From positions 2,170,001 through 2,234,000 of the forward strand of contig NZ_SOAW01000001.1 in the NCBI RefSeq assembly GCF_004364645.1: a stretch of 64,000 nt of DNA. The letters run 5' to 3'. The notes under the pieces were generated by a model. That model ran no database searches. It saw nothing but the letters and a program-made list of their open reading frames with translations, and was not told the DNA's origin. A program made the position numbers and the translations under genes. Each line of letters begins with the position of its first letter. Positions within the stretch are counted from its first letter, which is position 1. Positions 1 to 9,200 of the stretch are shown here, piece after piece. Origin of the DNA: Naumannella halotolerans (GTDB lineage Bacteria > Actinomycetota > Actinomycetes > Propionibacteriales > Propionibacteriaceae).

Positions 1-1008
1 GGTCGCGTAGCTCCAGGTCTTCGTGTCGTACTGACCGGTCTCGGGGTTGTAACCGGAGAACAGCCCGTCGAGGTCCTCGGTGTCCTGGTACTCCGGGTTG
101 ATGATGGTCGCCGCATTCGTATAGGCGAGCACGTAGTCACGGAAGTACAGCTCGTTGCTGATCATGTGATTGATCAAGCCACCGAGCAGGACGATGTCGG
201 AACCGGCTCGGATCGGTACGTGCCGGTCGGCGACCGCAGAGGTACGGGTGAAGCGCGGATCGATGTGCATCACGGTCGCGCCGCGCAGCTTCGCCTCGGT
301 GACCCACTGGAAGCCGACCGGGTGCGCTTCGGCCATGTTGCCACCCATGAGCAGGATGCAGTCGGAGTTGGCCATGTCCTGCAGGGATTGCGTGGCGCCA
401 CCGCGCCCGAAGGAGGTCCCCAGACTGGGAACCGTGGCGGAGTGTCAAATACGCGCCTGGTTCTCGATCTGGATCGCCCCGGCGGCAGTGAACAGTTTCT
501 TGATCAGGTAGTTCTCTTCGTTGTCCAAGGTGGCCCCGCCGAGGGAGGCGATCGACATCGTGCGCCGCAAGGGGCGCCCTTCGTCGTCGGTGTCCTGCCA
601 TCCGCGGCGACGCGAATCGATGAACCGCTGAGCGATCATGTCGATCGCGGTGTCGCGGTCCAGATCGGTCCACTCGGTGGAATACGGCGCCCGGTACCTG
701 ATCCTGGTCTGCCGCAGCGGGTTGTTCACCAGTTGCTCACTGGACGATCCCTTGGGGCAGAGCCGTCCGCGGGAGATCGGCGAGTCCGGATCGCCCTCGA
801 TGCCGATCACCTTCTCGTCGGCCACGTAGACCTTCTGCCCGCAGCCGACGGCGCAGAACGGGCAGACACTCTGCACGACCCGGTCGGCGGTCTTGGTCCG
901 TGGGGTGATCCGGCGGGTGTGGGCGGACTGGACCGCCGGGCCACGCCCGAGCTTGTCACCGCCGCGAAGTTGCCGCAGAACCGGCCACTCCAGAGGACTC
1001 CACGCCAT
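1..1008 (-). CDS. fdh: Formate dehydrogenase alpha subunit, selenocysteine-containing (5' part; runs off the window)
   Basis: Catalytic subunit of a molybdopterin formate dehydrogenase, oxidising formate to CO2. The first 336 codons are visible; the rest lies left of position 1. A [4Fe-4S] site is seen as Cys49-x2-Cys52-x3-Cys56-x27-Cys84, and the family motifs NMAEAHPVGF and DPRFTRTSAVAD occur further on. Codon 188 (445-447) is an in-frame TGA in the context IENQARI-TGA-HSATV. The same frame then stays open to the window edge with well-conserved FDH sequence, and Sec-His is the active-site pair of selenocysteine FDHs, so the TGA is read as Sec rather than as a stop. No Tat signal is visible. 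No selA, selB or tRNA-Sec gene is present in this window. The ATG at 1008 has no good Shine-Dalgarno but lies six bases after a TAGCCT hexamer. Confidence 0.93.
415..433 (-). promoter_or_regulatory. Bacterial SECIS hairpin of the formate dehydrogenase
   Basis: On the minus strand the TGA is followed after 11 bases by GGTTCCC, a five-base loop AGTCT and GGGGACC: a seven-pair stem with one G-U pair. The GUCU of the loop lies at bases 20-23 after the UGA, the same spacing as in E. coli fdhF as I remember that sequence. SelB binds such an apical loop to deliver Sec-tRNA. Confidence 0.85.
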
Positions 1009-1014
1009 GGGCCG

Positions 1015-1020
1015 AGGCTA
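1015..1020 (-). promoter_or_regulatory. Putative -10 hexamer TAGCCT for leaderless fdh transcript
   Basis: TAGCCT ends six bases before the ATG at 1008, placing the expected transcription start at the start codon. No ribosome binding site is visible. One of twelve such sites in the window. Confidence 0.45.
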
Positions 1021-1083
1021 CTACCCGCTTCGCCGTGCCGTCGCGCAGGTGGGCCGAAACACTTCCTGCGCGGGTGCGGTCCG

Positions 1084-1190
1084 CCAACAAGACAAACGTC
1101 ACACTCGATTACCGTGTCCGCCCGGAATCCGCGGAACCGCGGGCCGGCCGGCCGACGGGACCCGATCGAGTGTGACGTTTGTTTTGTTGG
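1084..1190. repeat. Long inverted repeat between divergent fdh and VOC-GNAT genes
   Basis: The 26-base arms 1084-1109 and 1165-1190 are reverse complements with a single difference, which would be a G-U pair in RNA. They are separated by 55 very GC-rich bases that hold further short palindromes (CCGCGG, GGCCGGCC). The inner ends read CACTCGATTACCG and CGATCGAGTG, shared with a second element at 45790-45866. It could be a REP- or MITE-like element or a two-sided regulatory structure. Confidence 0.8.
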
Positions 1191-1221
1191 TGCCTGGTGG
1201 GGACTGACCGGGGGCGGGATA

Positions 1222-1241
1222 GTATCTCGACATCAAGATAC
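1222..1241. promoter_or_regulatory. Near-perfect 20-base palindrome, MarR-type operator candidate
   Basis: GTATCTCGACATCAAGATAC is symmetric except at its inner positions and resembles the ATCT-N-GATATC-N-AGAT operators bound by MarR-family regulators in actinobacteria. It lies just before the ribosome binding site GGAGG (1244-1248) and overlaps a possible -10 TAGTAT, so a bound protein should block expression of the VOC-GNAT gene. No regulator gene is adjacent. Confidence 0.6.
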
Positions 1242-1249
1242 TTGGAGGG

Positions 1250-2083
1250 ATGATGATTCACCACGTCCAACTCGCATCGCCACCCGGTTCGGAGGAACGC
1301 AGCCGACGGTTCTTCGTCGATCGGATCGGCCTCACCGAGGTGGCGAAACCTGCCGCGCTGGCCGGCCGGGGTGGCTGCTGGTTCACCGGCCCGGGGGTTG
1401 CGGTGCATATCGGCACCGAAGCGGGTTTTCGCCCCGCCCGGAAGGCGCATCCTGCGATCAAGGTTCCCGATCTGGACCGGTTGCATGCCGAGTTGACCGA
1501 TGTCGCGGCGACCACCGCCATCGATGACACCGAACTCCCCGGTCACCGCCGCTTCTACACCTGTGATCCCCATGGCAACCGCCTGGAGTTCCTGGCCGAA
1601 CTGCCGCACCGCTGGACGCTCGGTGAGGGTTGCATCGTCCGCCGTGCCACTGTCGCCGATGTGGCAGCGATCGTCAGCCTGCTCCGCGACGATGTCCTCG
1701 GTTCCAGCCGGGAGGCCGACGATCCGGACCTCTACGCCGAAGCGTTCCTGGAGATCGATGCCGACCCGCGCCAGTTCCTGGCCGTCGTCGAGGACCCGTC
1801 CGGGTCGGTGATCGGCACCTGCCAGTTGACCTTCACCACCACCTTGTCCCGGCAGGCTGCGACCCGGATGAGCATCGAGGCGGTGCGGGTGGCGAACGCG
1901 GTACGCGGATCCGGAGTCGGGAAACGGTTGATCACCTGGGCGCTGGATCAAGGCGTGCAGCGCGGCGCAACCCTGGCCCAACTGACCACCGACCGCACCC
2001 GGGAGGATGCGCATCGGTTCTACCGGTCACTCGGGTTCAACGACACCCATCACGGGATGAAGCTGGCACTGCCTCCCAGCTGA
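1250..2083 (+). CDS. VOC-family (glyoxalase-like) domain fused to GNAT acetyltransferase
   Basis: A two-domain protein of 277 residues. Residues 1 to about 125 form a vicinal-oxygen-chelate domain (opening with HHVQLASPPGSEE, ending with a CDPHGNRLEFL strand). Residues about 127 to 277 form a GNAT acetyltransferase, with the acetyl-CoA loop region VRGSGVGKRLITWAL and the closing motif AHRFYRSLGF. VOC proteins include lyases, dioxygenases and drug-binding resistance proteins; GNAT enzymes acetylate amines. The fusion suggests binding and modification of one small molecule, but the substrate cannot be told. Two ATGs follow each other at 1250 and 1253; the second has the better distance to GGAGG at 1244. 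The upstream palindrome suggests inducible expression. Confidence 0.85.
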   Translation: MMIHHVQLASPPGSEERSRRFFVDRIGLTEVAKPAALAGRGGCWFTGPGVAVHIGTEAGFRPARKAHPAIKVPDLDRLHAELTDVAATTAIDDTELPGHRRFYTCDPHGNRLEFLAELPHRWTLGEGCIVRRATVADVAAIVSLLRDDVLGSSREADDPDLYAEAFLEIDADPRQFLAVVEDPSGSVIGTCQLTFTTTLSRQAATRMSIEAVRVANAVRGSGVGKRLITWALDQGVQRGATLAQLTTDRTREDAHRFYRSLGFNDTHHGMKLALPPS

Positions 2084-2145
2084 GTCGAGCACCTTTTGGG
2101 CGAAACGGGGCGCGCCACTCGATGCCTGGCAATGCAGGGCGCCTC

Positions 2146-2967
2146 TCAGCCGAACCACGGCTCCTCCGCCTCGGCATAGGTACCGTCACTCTGCGCTTCG
2201 GTCAGCCAGGCGTCGACGGTGTCGCGCCACTCCGGGTCGTCCTCCGGCAGCAGGTAGCCGTTCTCGAAACTCGTGAACGGCTGATCGGGATTGACCGCAC
2301 ACAACACCCCTTCGTGTTCATGGGCCACCCACTTGGTCTCCGAGGCATCGGTGACCATGACATCGGCCTCACCATCCACGATCTGGTCGAAGATCGTGTT
2401 GTTGTCGTCCCACTTGATGATCTCGGCATCGGCGAAGTTCTCGTCCGCGAACGCCTCGTTCGTACCGCCCACCGGGGTGATCACCCGAACACCGGGCTGA
2501 TTGATGTCCTCGATCGTCTGGAATCTCTCGGCGCTCTCGCAGGTGGTGATCGGCGCCTTTCCGTCCTCCACGGTGGGCTCGCTGAAATCGACCTGCTGGT
2601 CCCGCTCGTCATTGAACGAGATTCCGCCCATCGCGATGTCACAGTCACCGTCGGTGATCGACCCCACGAGCTCGGACCAGGAGACCTGGACCAGTTCCCG
2701 TTCCACGTCCAAGGTTTCGGCGAGGTCCTCGGCCAGGTCCAGGTCGATGCCACTCCAAGACCCTGTTTCGGGGTCGCGGTAGGTGTAGGGCCGGTAGTCC
2801 CCGGTGGTGCAGACGCGAAGCGTGTCAGCACTTCGGACCTCGGCCAGTGTGCCCTCGGGCTCTGTCGACGGCTGCTCCGTCACCGCCGGCGGCACAGGTG
2901 CCGTACATGCGCCCATGGCCATAATTCCGAAGAGGACGAACGGTGCCGTCCGGGTGATGCGTCGCAT
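2146..2967 (-). CDS. Family 3 solute-binding lipoprotein, cyclohexadienyl dehydratase (PheC)-like
   Basis: 273 residues with a lipoprotein signal: a basic start MRRITRT, a hydrophobic run and a lipobox ending MGAC. The mature part is a periplasmic-binding-protein fold of the amino-acid family. Segments such as MGGISFNDERDQQVDFSEP, GGTNEAF, TIFDQIVDGEADVMVTDA and the C-terminal GTYAEAEEPWFG follow the secreted cyclohexadienyl dehydratase PheC more closely than transport receptors. PheC turns arogenate or prephenate into phenylalanine or phenylpyruvate. No permease or ATPase gene is adjacent, which also argues against a plain transporter receptor. The ATG at 2967 was chosen because the signal peptide starts there; an upstream in-frame extension looks non-coding. 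Dehydratase activity is inferred only. Confidence 0.75.
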   Translation of the reverse strand: MRRITRTAPFVLFGIMAMGACTAPVPPAVTEQPSTEPEGTLAEVRSADTLRVCTTGDYRPYTYRDPETGSWSGIDLDLAEDLAETLDVERELVQVSWSELVGSITDGDCDIAMGGISFNDERDQQVDFSEPTVEDGKAPITTCESAERFQTIEDINQPGVRVITPVGGTNEAFADENFADAEIIKWDDNNTIFDQIVDGEADVMVTDASETKWVAHEHEGVLCAVNPDQPFTSFENGYLLPEDDPEWRDTVDAWLTEAQSDGTYAEAEEPWFG

Positions 2968-3035
2968 CCGCCCATCCTGATGCAAACCGCCCTCGCTTGC
3001 CGGTGAAACCGGCGGAAAGCACCGGAACGAGACTG

Positions 3036-3671
3036 TCAGGCTCTGCGCAGAACGGCAATCATGAACCCCTCGGCTCCCGTCCAGGGGCGCAGGTCCCAGG
3101 TGCTGAGCAGCAGCTCCCGCTGCAATCCGACGGCATCGAGATCGTCGAAGAAGTCGTGGACGCGATATCCCCGGTCGGTGCCGAAGCCGATCACGAGCCT
3201 GCCGTCGGGAGCCAACCGGTCGCGGAGTTGTCCGAGCGCGGCCCGACGCAACCCCGGTGCGACGAAGGTGATCACGTTCCCGGCCGAGACCTCGAGGTCG
3301 AAGACCTGATCGGCCAGACCAGCACAATGATCGAGATCTGCCAGGTCTCCGACGTACCACTCCGCGTCCGGGTGGTCGGAGAGTGCCACCTCGATCAGGA
3401 CCGGATCGAGATCGATTCCCACCACCCGGTGACCAAGGGCGGCGAGCCGACCGCCGGTACGTCCGGTGCCACAGCCGGCGTCCAGGATCCGGCTCCCCCG
3501 GGCCGCCATCGCATCGATCAACCGGGCTTCACCGTCGAGGTCGTGCCCGTCGGCACGTAGTTGCACCCAACGCCGGGCGTAGCGCTGCGAATGCTCCGGG
3601 TCCTTGGCCAGGATCCGCGACCACAGATGGGTACGGTCGGCCCCGGTGCTGTCCTCGTTCGGCTCGTCCAC
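3036..3671 (-). CDS. Class I SAM-dependent methyltransferase
   Basis: About 211 residues with the SAM-binding motif ILDAGCGTGRTGGRLAALGH, the acidic residue after the second strand (VVGIDLDP) and a post-motif LAPDGRLVIGFG. The substrate is unknown. GTG at 3671 is preferred because GGGAG stands about nine bases before it; a TTG at 3716 would give 226 residues and a TTGA overlap with the upstream hydrolase. The gene follows the hydrolase in the same direction and is probably co-transcribed. Confidence 0.8.
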   Translation of the reverse strand: MDEPNEDSTGADRTHLWSRILAKDPEHSQRYARRWVQLRADGHDLDGEARLIDAMAARGSRILDAGCGTGRTGGRLAALGHRVVGIDLDPVLIEVALSDHPDAEWYVGDLADLDHCAGLADQVFDLEVSAGNVITFVAPGLRRAALGQLRDRLAPDGRLVIGFGTDRGYRVHDFFDDLDAVGLQRELLLSTWDLRPWTGAEGFMIAVLRRA

Positions 3672-3712
3672 CCGGCGATTCTCCCGCGTACCCGCCGCCG
3701 GCACCAGCCGAC

Positions 3713-4537
3713 TCAACCGAGGTCCAGGATCTCCTGGGCTACCCGGTCGGCGGCCAACTCGGGCACCCAGTGGCCGACTCCCGGCAATTCCACGAACCGG
3801 TAGGGGGCATCGACGAAATCCCCGCAGCGCTCGGCCCCGGCGCGCCGCAGGGCCGTGTCGTCGGCGCCCCAGAGGAAGGTCGTCGGCAGTGTCACCGGAC
3901 CGAGGTCGCGGTAGTCGCGCATGGCCCGGTACCAGTTGAGCGCACCGGTCAAGGCGCCCGGCTCCAACAGGCAGTGCAGATGCGCCTGGGCGAGGTCGGC
4001 GGGCATCGGCTCGTACATGGCACGCAGGCGGCGGGCACCTTCTGCCGACAGGACGTCCTCGGCCTTGCCCTCGATCCGGAACAGTTTCATGTACGCCGAA
4101 GCCTGCTGCTGTTCGGCGTCGTGGCGCAGCGCCCAGCCGAAGGCAGCAGGATGGGGTACGGAAACGGCGACCAGGCGGTCCACCCTGTCGGGATGCCGGA
4201 CGGCCACGAACCAGGCGACGATGGCCCCCCAGTCATGGCCCCCCAAGGTCACCTGCTGAATCCCCAGCGCATCCAACAGCCCGATCACGTCGTCGACCAA
4301 CGCATCGACGTCGTAGTCGTCGACGGCCGCAGGTCGCGCCCCCGGGGAGTACCCCCGCTGGTCCGGCGCGATCACTCGTCGGCGCTGTGTAACCAAGGCC
4401 GGGATCACCTCGCGCCAGGCGGCCTTGGAGGCCGGGAACCCGTGCAGCAGCAGCACCGGTGCTCCGTCGGGCGGTCCGGCGAGATCGGTGCGGAAGGTGA
4501 AGCGGCCGACTCCGATCTCGTCCTCGGTGACGTCCAT
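3713..4537 (-). CDS. Alpha/beta hydrolase, epoxide hydrolase or dehalogenase type
   Basis: 274 residues. Visible are the oxyanion motif LLLHGFPASK, the nucleophile elbow GGHDWGA with Asp as nucleophile, an acid loop near LWGADDTAL and the catalytic His in GVGHW. Asp instead of Ser points to epoxide hydrolases or haloalkane dehalogenases rather than esterases. Cap-domain sequence lies around residues 130-210. A TACCCT hexamer lies seven bases before the ATG, so the transcript may be leaderless. The substrate is unknown. Confidence 0.85.
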   Translation of the reverse strand: MDVTEDEIGVGRFTFRTDLAGPPDGAPVLLLHGFPASKAAWREVIPALVTQRRRVIAPDQRGYSPGARPAAVDDYDVDALVDDVIGLLDALGIQQVTLGGHDWGAIVAWFVAVRHPDRVDRLVAVSVPHPAAFGWALRHDAEQQQASAYMKLFRIEGKAEDVLSAEGARRLRAMYEPMPADLAQAHLHCLLEPGALTGALNWYRAMRDYRDLGPVTLPTTFLWGADDTALRRAGAERCGDFVDAPYRFVELPGVGHWVPELAADRVAQEILDLG

Positions 4538-4544
4538 GGGCCTC

Positions 4545-4550
4545 AGGGTA
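4545..4550 (-). promoter_or_regulatory. Putative -10 TACCCT for leaderless hydrolase transcript
   Basis: TACCCT ends seven bases before the ATG at 4537 and there is no Shine-Dalgarno sequence. Confidence 0.4.
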
Positions 4551-4595
4551 CGCCGCGGTCCGGATATGAGTTCGCGCCCCCACGCCGGACGCAGA

Positions 4596-4627
4596 TGACG
4601 GCGGCAGGGTCATCCCTGCCGCCGTCA
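4596..4627 (-). terminator. Hairpin terminator after the APC permease
   Basis: TGACGGCGGCAGGG (4596-4609) and its complement (4614-4627) flank the loop TCAT. It lies 23 bases past the permease stop. No strong T-run follows. Confidence 0.65.
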
Positions 4628-4649
4628 CTGGGCATTCCGCGCGCTCGGA

Positions 4650-6005
4650 TCAGCCGAGGTCGACCTCACCGACTGCTTCACCCTTGCGGGCAGCGCGGGC
4701 GATCAGGTAGAGGATGACTCCGACCACGATGTAGCCGCCGGCGATCAGCCAGGTCGTTCCCGACTGCTGGGTCAGCAGCACCACGCTGGCGACCAGCGCC
4801 AGGACCGAGACGACCCGCGGACAGGTGAAGTGCTTGTGGTCGACCTTGTCCTTCTTCAGCACCAGCACCGAGATGTTGGCGGAGATGAAGACCAGCACCA
4901 GCAGCAGCACCGTGGTGTCGGCCAGGGTTCCGACATCGCCGACGAAGCTCATCCCCAAGGTGGCGGCGCCGACCACCAGGATGGCGACCCACGGGGTACG
5001 GCGCAGCGGCGCGATCTGACCGAAGACCTTCGGCAGCAACTTGGCTTCGGCCAGGCCGTAGGTGGCCCGGCTGGCCATCACCATGAACAGCAGCGCGCCG
5101 TTGCCGATGGCCACCAGGGCGATGATCGCGAACAACCACTGCGGGAAGGCGATGCCGGAGTAGTTGATGACCTCCAGCAGCGGCCCCTCCGACCCGGCCA
5201 TGACATCGGCAGGTACGACGATGCCGGCGCCCAGGGCGATCAACAGGTAGACGACACCGGCGGTCAGGATGGCCCCGAACAGCGCCCGCGGGTAGGCCCG
5301 TGAGGGCTCCTTCACCTCTTCGGCCATGTTCGCCGCCGCCTCGAAGCCGAGGAAGCTGAAGAATGCGGTGACCGAGGCGGCGAAGGCACCTGACAACGGG
5401 GAGACCCCGTCCGGCATCGAGGCGAAGGTGACGTTCTCCAGGCTGCCGACCCCGCCGCCGAAGGCGATCGCGGCGACGATGATCACGATCAGCAGACCGG
5501 TCATCTCGATCAGGGTGGCGACCACATTGGCCATCAACGACTCCCGCACACCGCGCAGGTTGATGATCACCAGCAGGACGATGAAGACGATGGTCACCGG
5601 GACCGAGGGAATCGACGGCACCAACGCCTGGAAGTAATCACCGGCGAAGGCATTGGCCAGCGCAGCCGAGGTGGTGATGCCGGAGGACAGCATCATGAAG
5701 CCGATCAGGAAGGTGACGAAGGGCATCTTGAAGGCCCGTTCGGCATAGCGTGCGGCCCCGCCGGCGTGGGGGTACTTGGTGATCAACTCGGCATAGGTGC
5801 CCGCGGTCAGCAAGGCCAGCACGAGGGCGATCAGCAGCGGCATCCACAATGCACCACCGACATCGGCGGCCATCGTGCCGACCAGGGTGTAGATGCCTGC
5901 ACCCAAGGTGTCGCCGACGATGAAGAAGAACAACAGCAGCGTGGTGATACTCCGCTTGAGCTTGGTATTGGTTTCGCCGTGCTCGCTGGTTTCAGTCTCA
6001 GCCAT
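4650..6005 (-). CDS. APC-superfamily amino acid permease
   Basis: 451 residues, about 12 hydrophobic segments. The first membrane segment holds VGDTLGAGIYTLVGT, the unwound substrate-binding signature of amino acid/cation symporters, and AFFSFLGFEAAANMAEEVK is the conserved helix 6 with its following acidic loop. The closest type by sequence is the CAT/YfnA-like cationic or neutral amino acid transporter. A seven-codon upstream extension is possible, but MAETETSEHGETN at 6005 looks like the true cytoplasmic start, with GGGAG about ten bases upstream. It stands alone between two terminators. Confidence 0.9.
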   Translation of the reverse strand: MAETETSEHGETNTKLKRSITTLLLFFFIVGDTLGAGIYTLVGTMAADVGGALWMPLLIALVLALLTAGTYAELITKYPHAGGAARYAERAFKMPFVTFLIGFMMLSSGITTSAALANAFAGDYFQALVPSIPSVPVTIVFIVLLVIINLRGVRESLMANVVATLIEMTGLLIVIIVAAIAFGGGVGSLENVTFASMPDGVSPLSGAFAASVTAFFSFLGFEAAANMAEEVKEPSRAYPRALFGAILTAGVVYLLIALGAGIVVPADVMAGSEGPLLEVINYSGIAFPQWLFAIIALVAIGNGALLFMVMASRATYGLAEAKLLPKVFGQIAPLRRTPWVAILVVGAATLGMSFVGDVGTLADTTVLLLVLVFISANISVLVLKKDKVDHKHFTCPRVVSVLALVASVVLLTQQSGTTWLIAGGYIVVGVILYLIARAARKGEAVGEVDLG

Positions 6006-6202
6006 GGCGCACACGCTCCCACGCATTCACCCGTTCCGTCACTCCTTTGAACAAAACTGTTATGTCCATGTCGAGAGTTGCCCTGCCGATCGGCACCACC
6101 GACACCACCCCCAGGCCCGCGCAGCCCCCTTCACCCGGCCCGCACCGTCTGGGCGCAAGGTGCACGCTGCCACACGGAGGAGGACCGCTTCCCCGCAGAC
6201 GC

Positions 6203-6243
6203 AGCAGGGCCCGGGTGCGCCTGTCGCGCACCCGGGCCCTGCT
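6203..6243 (-). terminator. Strong hairpin after rpoC
   Basis: Eighteen-base perfect arms (6203-6220 and 6226-6243) flank the loop CTGTC, 27 bases past the rpoC stop. No T-run follows, as is common in actinobacteria. Confidence 0.8.
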
Positions 6244-6269
6244 CAACCGGGAATCAACCCGTCACCGAC

Positions 6270-9200
6270 TCAGCGGAAGTCGCCCCCGAGGTCGTAGTCC
6301 TCCAGCGGAACCGCGGCACCCGAACCGGAGCCGAAGCCGTAGTCGTAGGACTCGTAGCTGATGGAGTACGCATTGGCCTTGGCCTCCGCGGTCGGCTCCA
6401 CCCGGATATTGCGGTAACGGTCGAGACCGGTACCAGCCGGGATCAGCTTGCCGAGGATCACGTTCTCCTTCAGACCGACCAGGGAGTCGGACTTGCCGTG
6501 GATCGCCGCATCGGTCAACACCTTGGTGGTCTCCTGGAAGGAGGCCGCCGACAGCCAGGACTCGGTGGCCAGCGATGCCTTGGTGATACCCATCAGCACC
6601 GGACGACCCGAGGCCGGTTGACCGCCCTCGGAGACCACCCGACGGTTCTCCGACTCGAAGGCCTGCCGGTCGACCAGGTCACCGGCCAGCATGGTCGTGT
6701 CACCGGACTCGATGACGGTGATCCGACGCAGCATCTGCCGGATGATGATCTCGATGTGCTTGTCGTGGATACCTGCACCCTGGGTGCCGTAGACCTGCTG
6801 GACCTCGTCCACCAGGTGCTCCTGCACCCGACGCACACCGAGCACCCGCAGGACGTCCTGCGGATCCGGGGTACCCACGGTCAGCTGCTGTCCGACCGAC
6901 ACGTGCTGGCCGTCCTCGACCAGCATCCGTGCCCGGCGGCCGACGGAGATCTCGATCTCCTCGCTGCCGTCGTCGGGGGTCAGCGTCAGCTTCCGGCTGC
7001 GATCGGCGTCCTCGACCGAGATCCGCCCGGCGAGCTCGGCGATCGGCGCCTTGCCCTTCGGGGTACGGGCCTCGAACAGCTCGACCACACGCGGCAGACC
7101 CTGCGTGATGTCGTCACCGGCCACACCACCGGTGTGGAAGGTACGCATCGTCAGCTGGGTACCGGGCTCACCGATCGACTGCGCGGCGACGATACCCACG
7201 GCCTCACCGACGTCGACCAGCTTGCCGCTGGCCAGCGAGCGGCCGTAACACATCGCACAGGTGCCGGTGGCGGCCTCACAGGTGAGGACCGAACGCACCT
7301 TGACCTGGGTGATGCCGGAGTTGATCAGCATCGCGATGTTCACATCGCCGAGGTCGACCCCGGCCGGCACCAGCACATCACCGTTGGCGTCGAGCACATC
7401 GGTGGCCAGGGTACGGGCGTAGACGGCGTTCTCGACCTTCTCGTCGGGAACCAGCACACCGTTCTCCTCGACCGCGATGGTCTTGGTCAGGCCACGCTCG
7501 GTGCCACAGTCCTCCTCGCGGATGATCACGTCCTGGGAGACATCGACCAGACGACGGGTCAGGTAACCGGAGTCTGCGGTACGCAGCGCCGTGTCGGCCT
7601 GTCCCTTCCGGCCACCGTGGGTGGAGAAGAAGTACTCCAGCACCGACAGGCCCTCGCGGAAGTTGGACTTGATCGGCTGCGGGATGATCTGCCCCTTCGG
7701 GTTCACCACCAGGCCACGCATGGCGGCGATCTGACGCATCTGCACCAGGTTTCCGCGGGCACCCGAGTTCACCATCATGAAGATCGGGTTGGTGGGCTCG
7801 AAGTTCTTCTCCATCGCCACACCGAGCTGGCCGGTTGCCTCGGTCCAGATCTCGATCAGTTCCTGACGCCGCTCGTCCTCGGTGATCAGACCGCGATCGT
7901 ACTGCTTGTCGATCTTCGCGGCCCGGTCCTCGTACCCGGCCAGGATCTCCGGCTTGTCCGGCGGGGTCATCACGTCGCTGATGGACACGGTGACACCGGA
8001 CCGGGTGGCCCAGCGGAAACCGATGTCCTTCAGGTTGTCCAGCGTGGCGGCGACCTCGACCTTGGTGTAGCGCTCGGCGAGATCGTTGACGATCACACCC
8101 AGCTGCTTCTTCCCGACCTCGGTGTTGACGAACGGGTAGTCCTCGGGCAGGGCCTGGTTGAACAGCGCCCGACCCAGGGTCGTCTCCAGCAGCACCGAAC
8201 CGTCGGCGCGCAGTTCCACACCCTTCGGCGGGACGATGTCGCGCAAACGCAGGCGGACCTTCGCACCGATGGCCAACTCACCGCGATCGAAGGCCATGAT
8301 GGCCTCCTCGACGGTGCCGAACACCCGTCCCTCACCGATCACGCCATCGCGCTGCTGGGTCAGGAAGTAGTGACCGATGATCATGTCCTGGGTGGGCATG
8401 GTCACCGGGCGACCGTCGGCCGGCTTCAGAATGTTGTTGGTCGACAACATCAGGATCCGGGCCTCGGCCTGAGCCTCGGCACTCAACGGCAGGTGCACAG
8501 CCATCTGGTCACCGTCGAAGTCGGCGTTGAAGGCGGTGCAGACCAGCGGATGGATCTGGATGGCCTTGCCCTCGATCAGCTGCGGCTCGAAGGCCTGGAT
8601 GCCCAGACGGTGCAGCGTGGGGGCACGGTTCAGCAGTACCGGGTGCTCGGTGATGACCTCTTCGAGGACATCCCAGACCACTGGACGCTGACGCTCGACC
8701 ATCCGCTTGGCGGACTTGATGTTCTGCGCGTGGTTCAGGTCGTCCAGGCGCTTCATCACGAACGGCTTGAACAGCTCCAGGGCCATCGGCTTGGGCAGAC
8801 CACACTGGTGCAGCTTCAGCTGCGGGCCGACCACGATCACCGAACGACCCGAGTAGTCCACCCGCTTGCCGAGCAGGTTCTGCCGGAACCGGCCCTGCTT
8901 GCCCTTCAGCATGTCCGAGATCGACTTCAGCGGACGGTTGCCCGGACCGGTGACCGCACGACCACGACGCCCGTTGTCGAACAGCGAGTCCACGGCCTCC
9001 TGCAGCATCCGCTTCTCGTTGTTCACGATGATCTCGGGCGCACCGAGGTCCAGCAGACGCTTCAACCGGTTGTTCCGGTTGATCACCCGGCGGTAGAGGT
9101 CGTTCAGGTCGGAGGTGGCGAAACGTCCACCGTCGAGCTGCACCATCGGACGGATGTCCGGCGGGATCACCGGTACGCAGTCCAGCACCATCCCGGTGGG

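Noticed and set aside
137-673. Apparent frameshift or split of the formate dehydrogenase gene
   Set aside because: The same frame continues past the TGA with conserved FDH sequence and a SECIS, so it is a recoded Sec codon; the open frame at 137-673 is a shadow in another frame.
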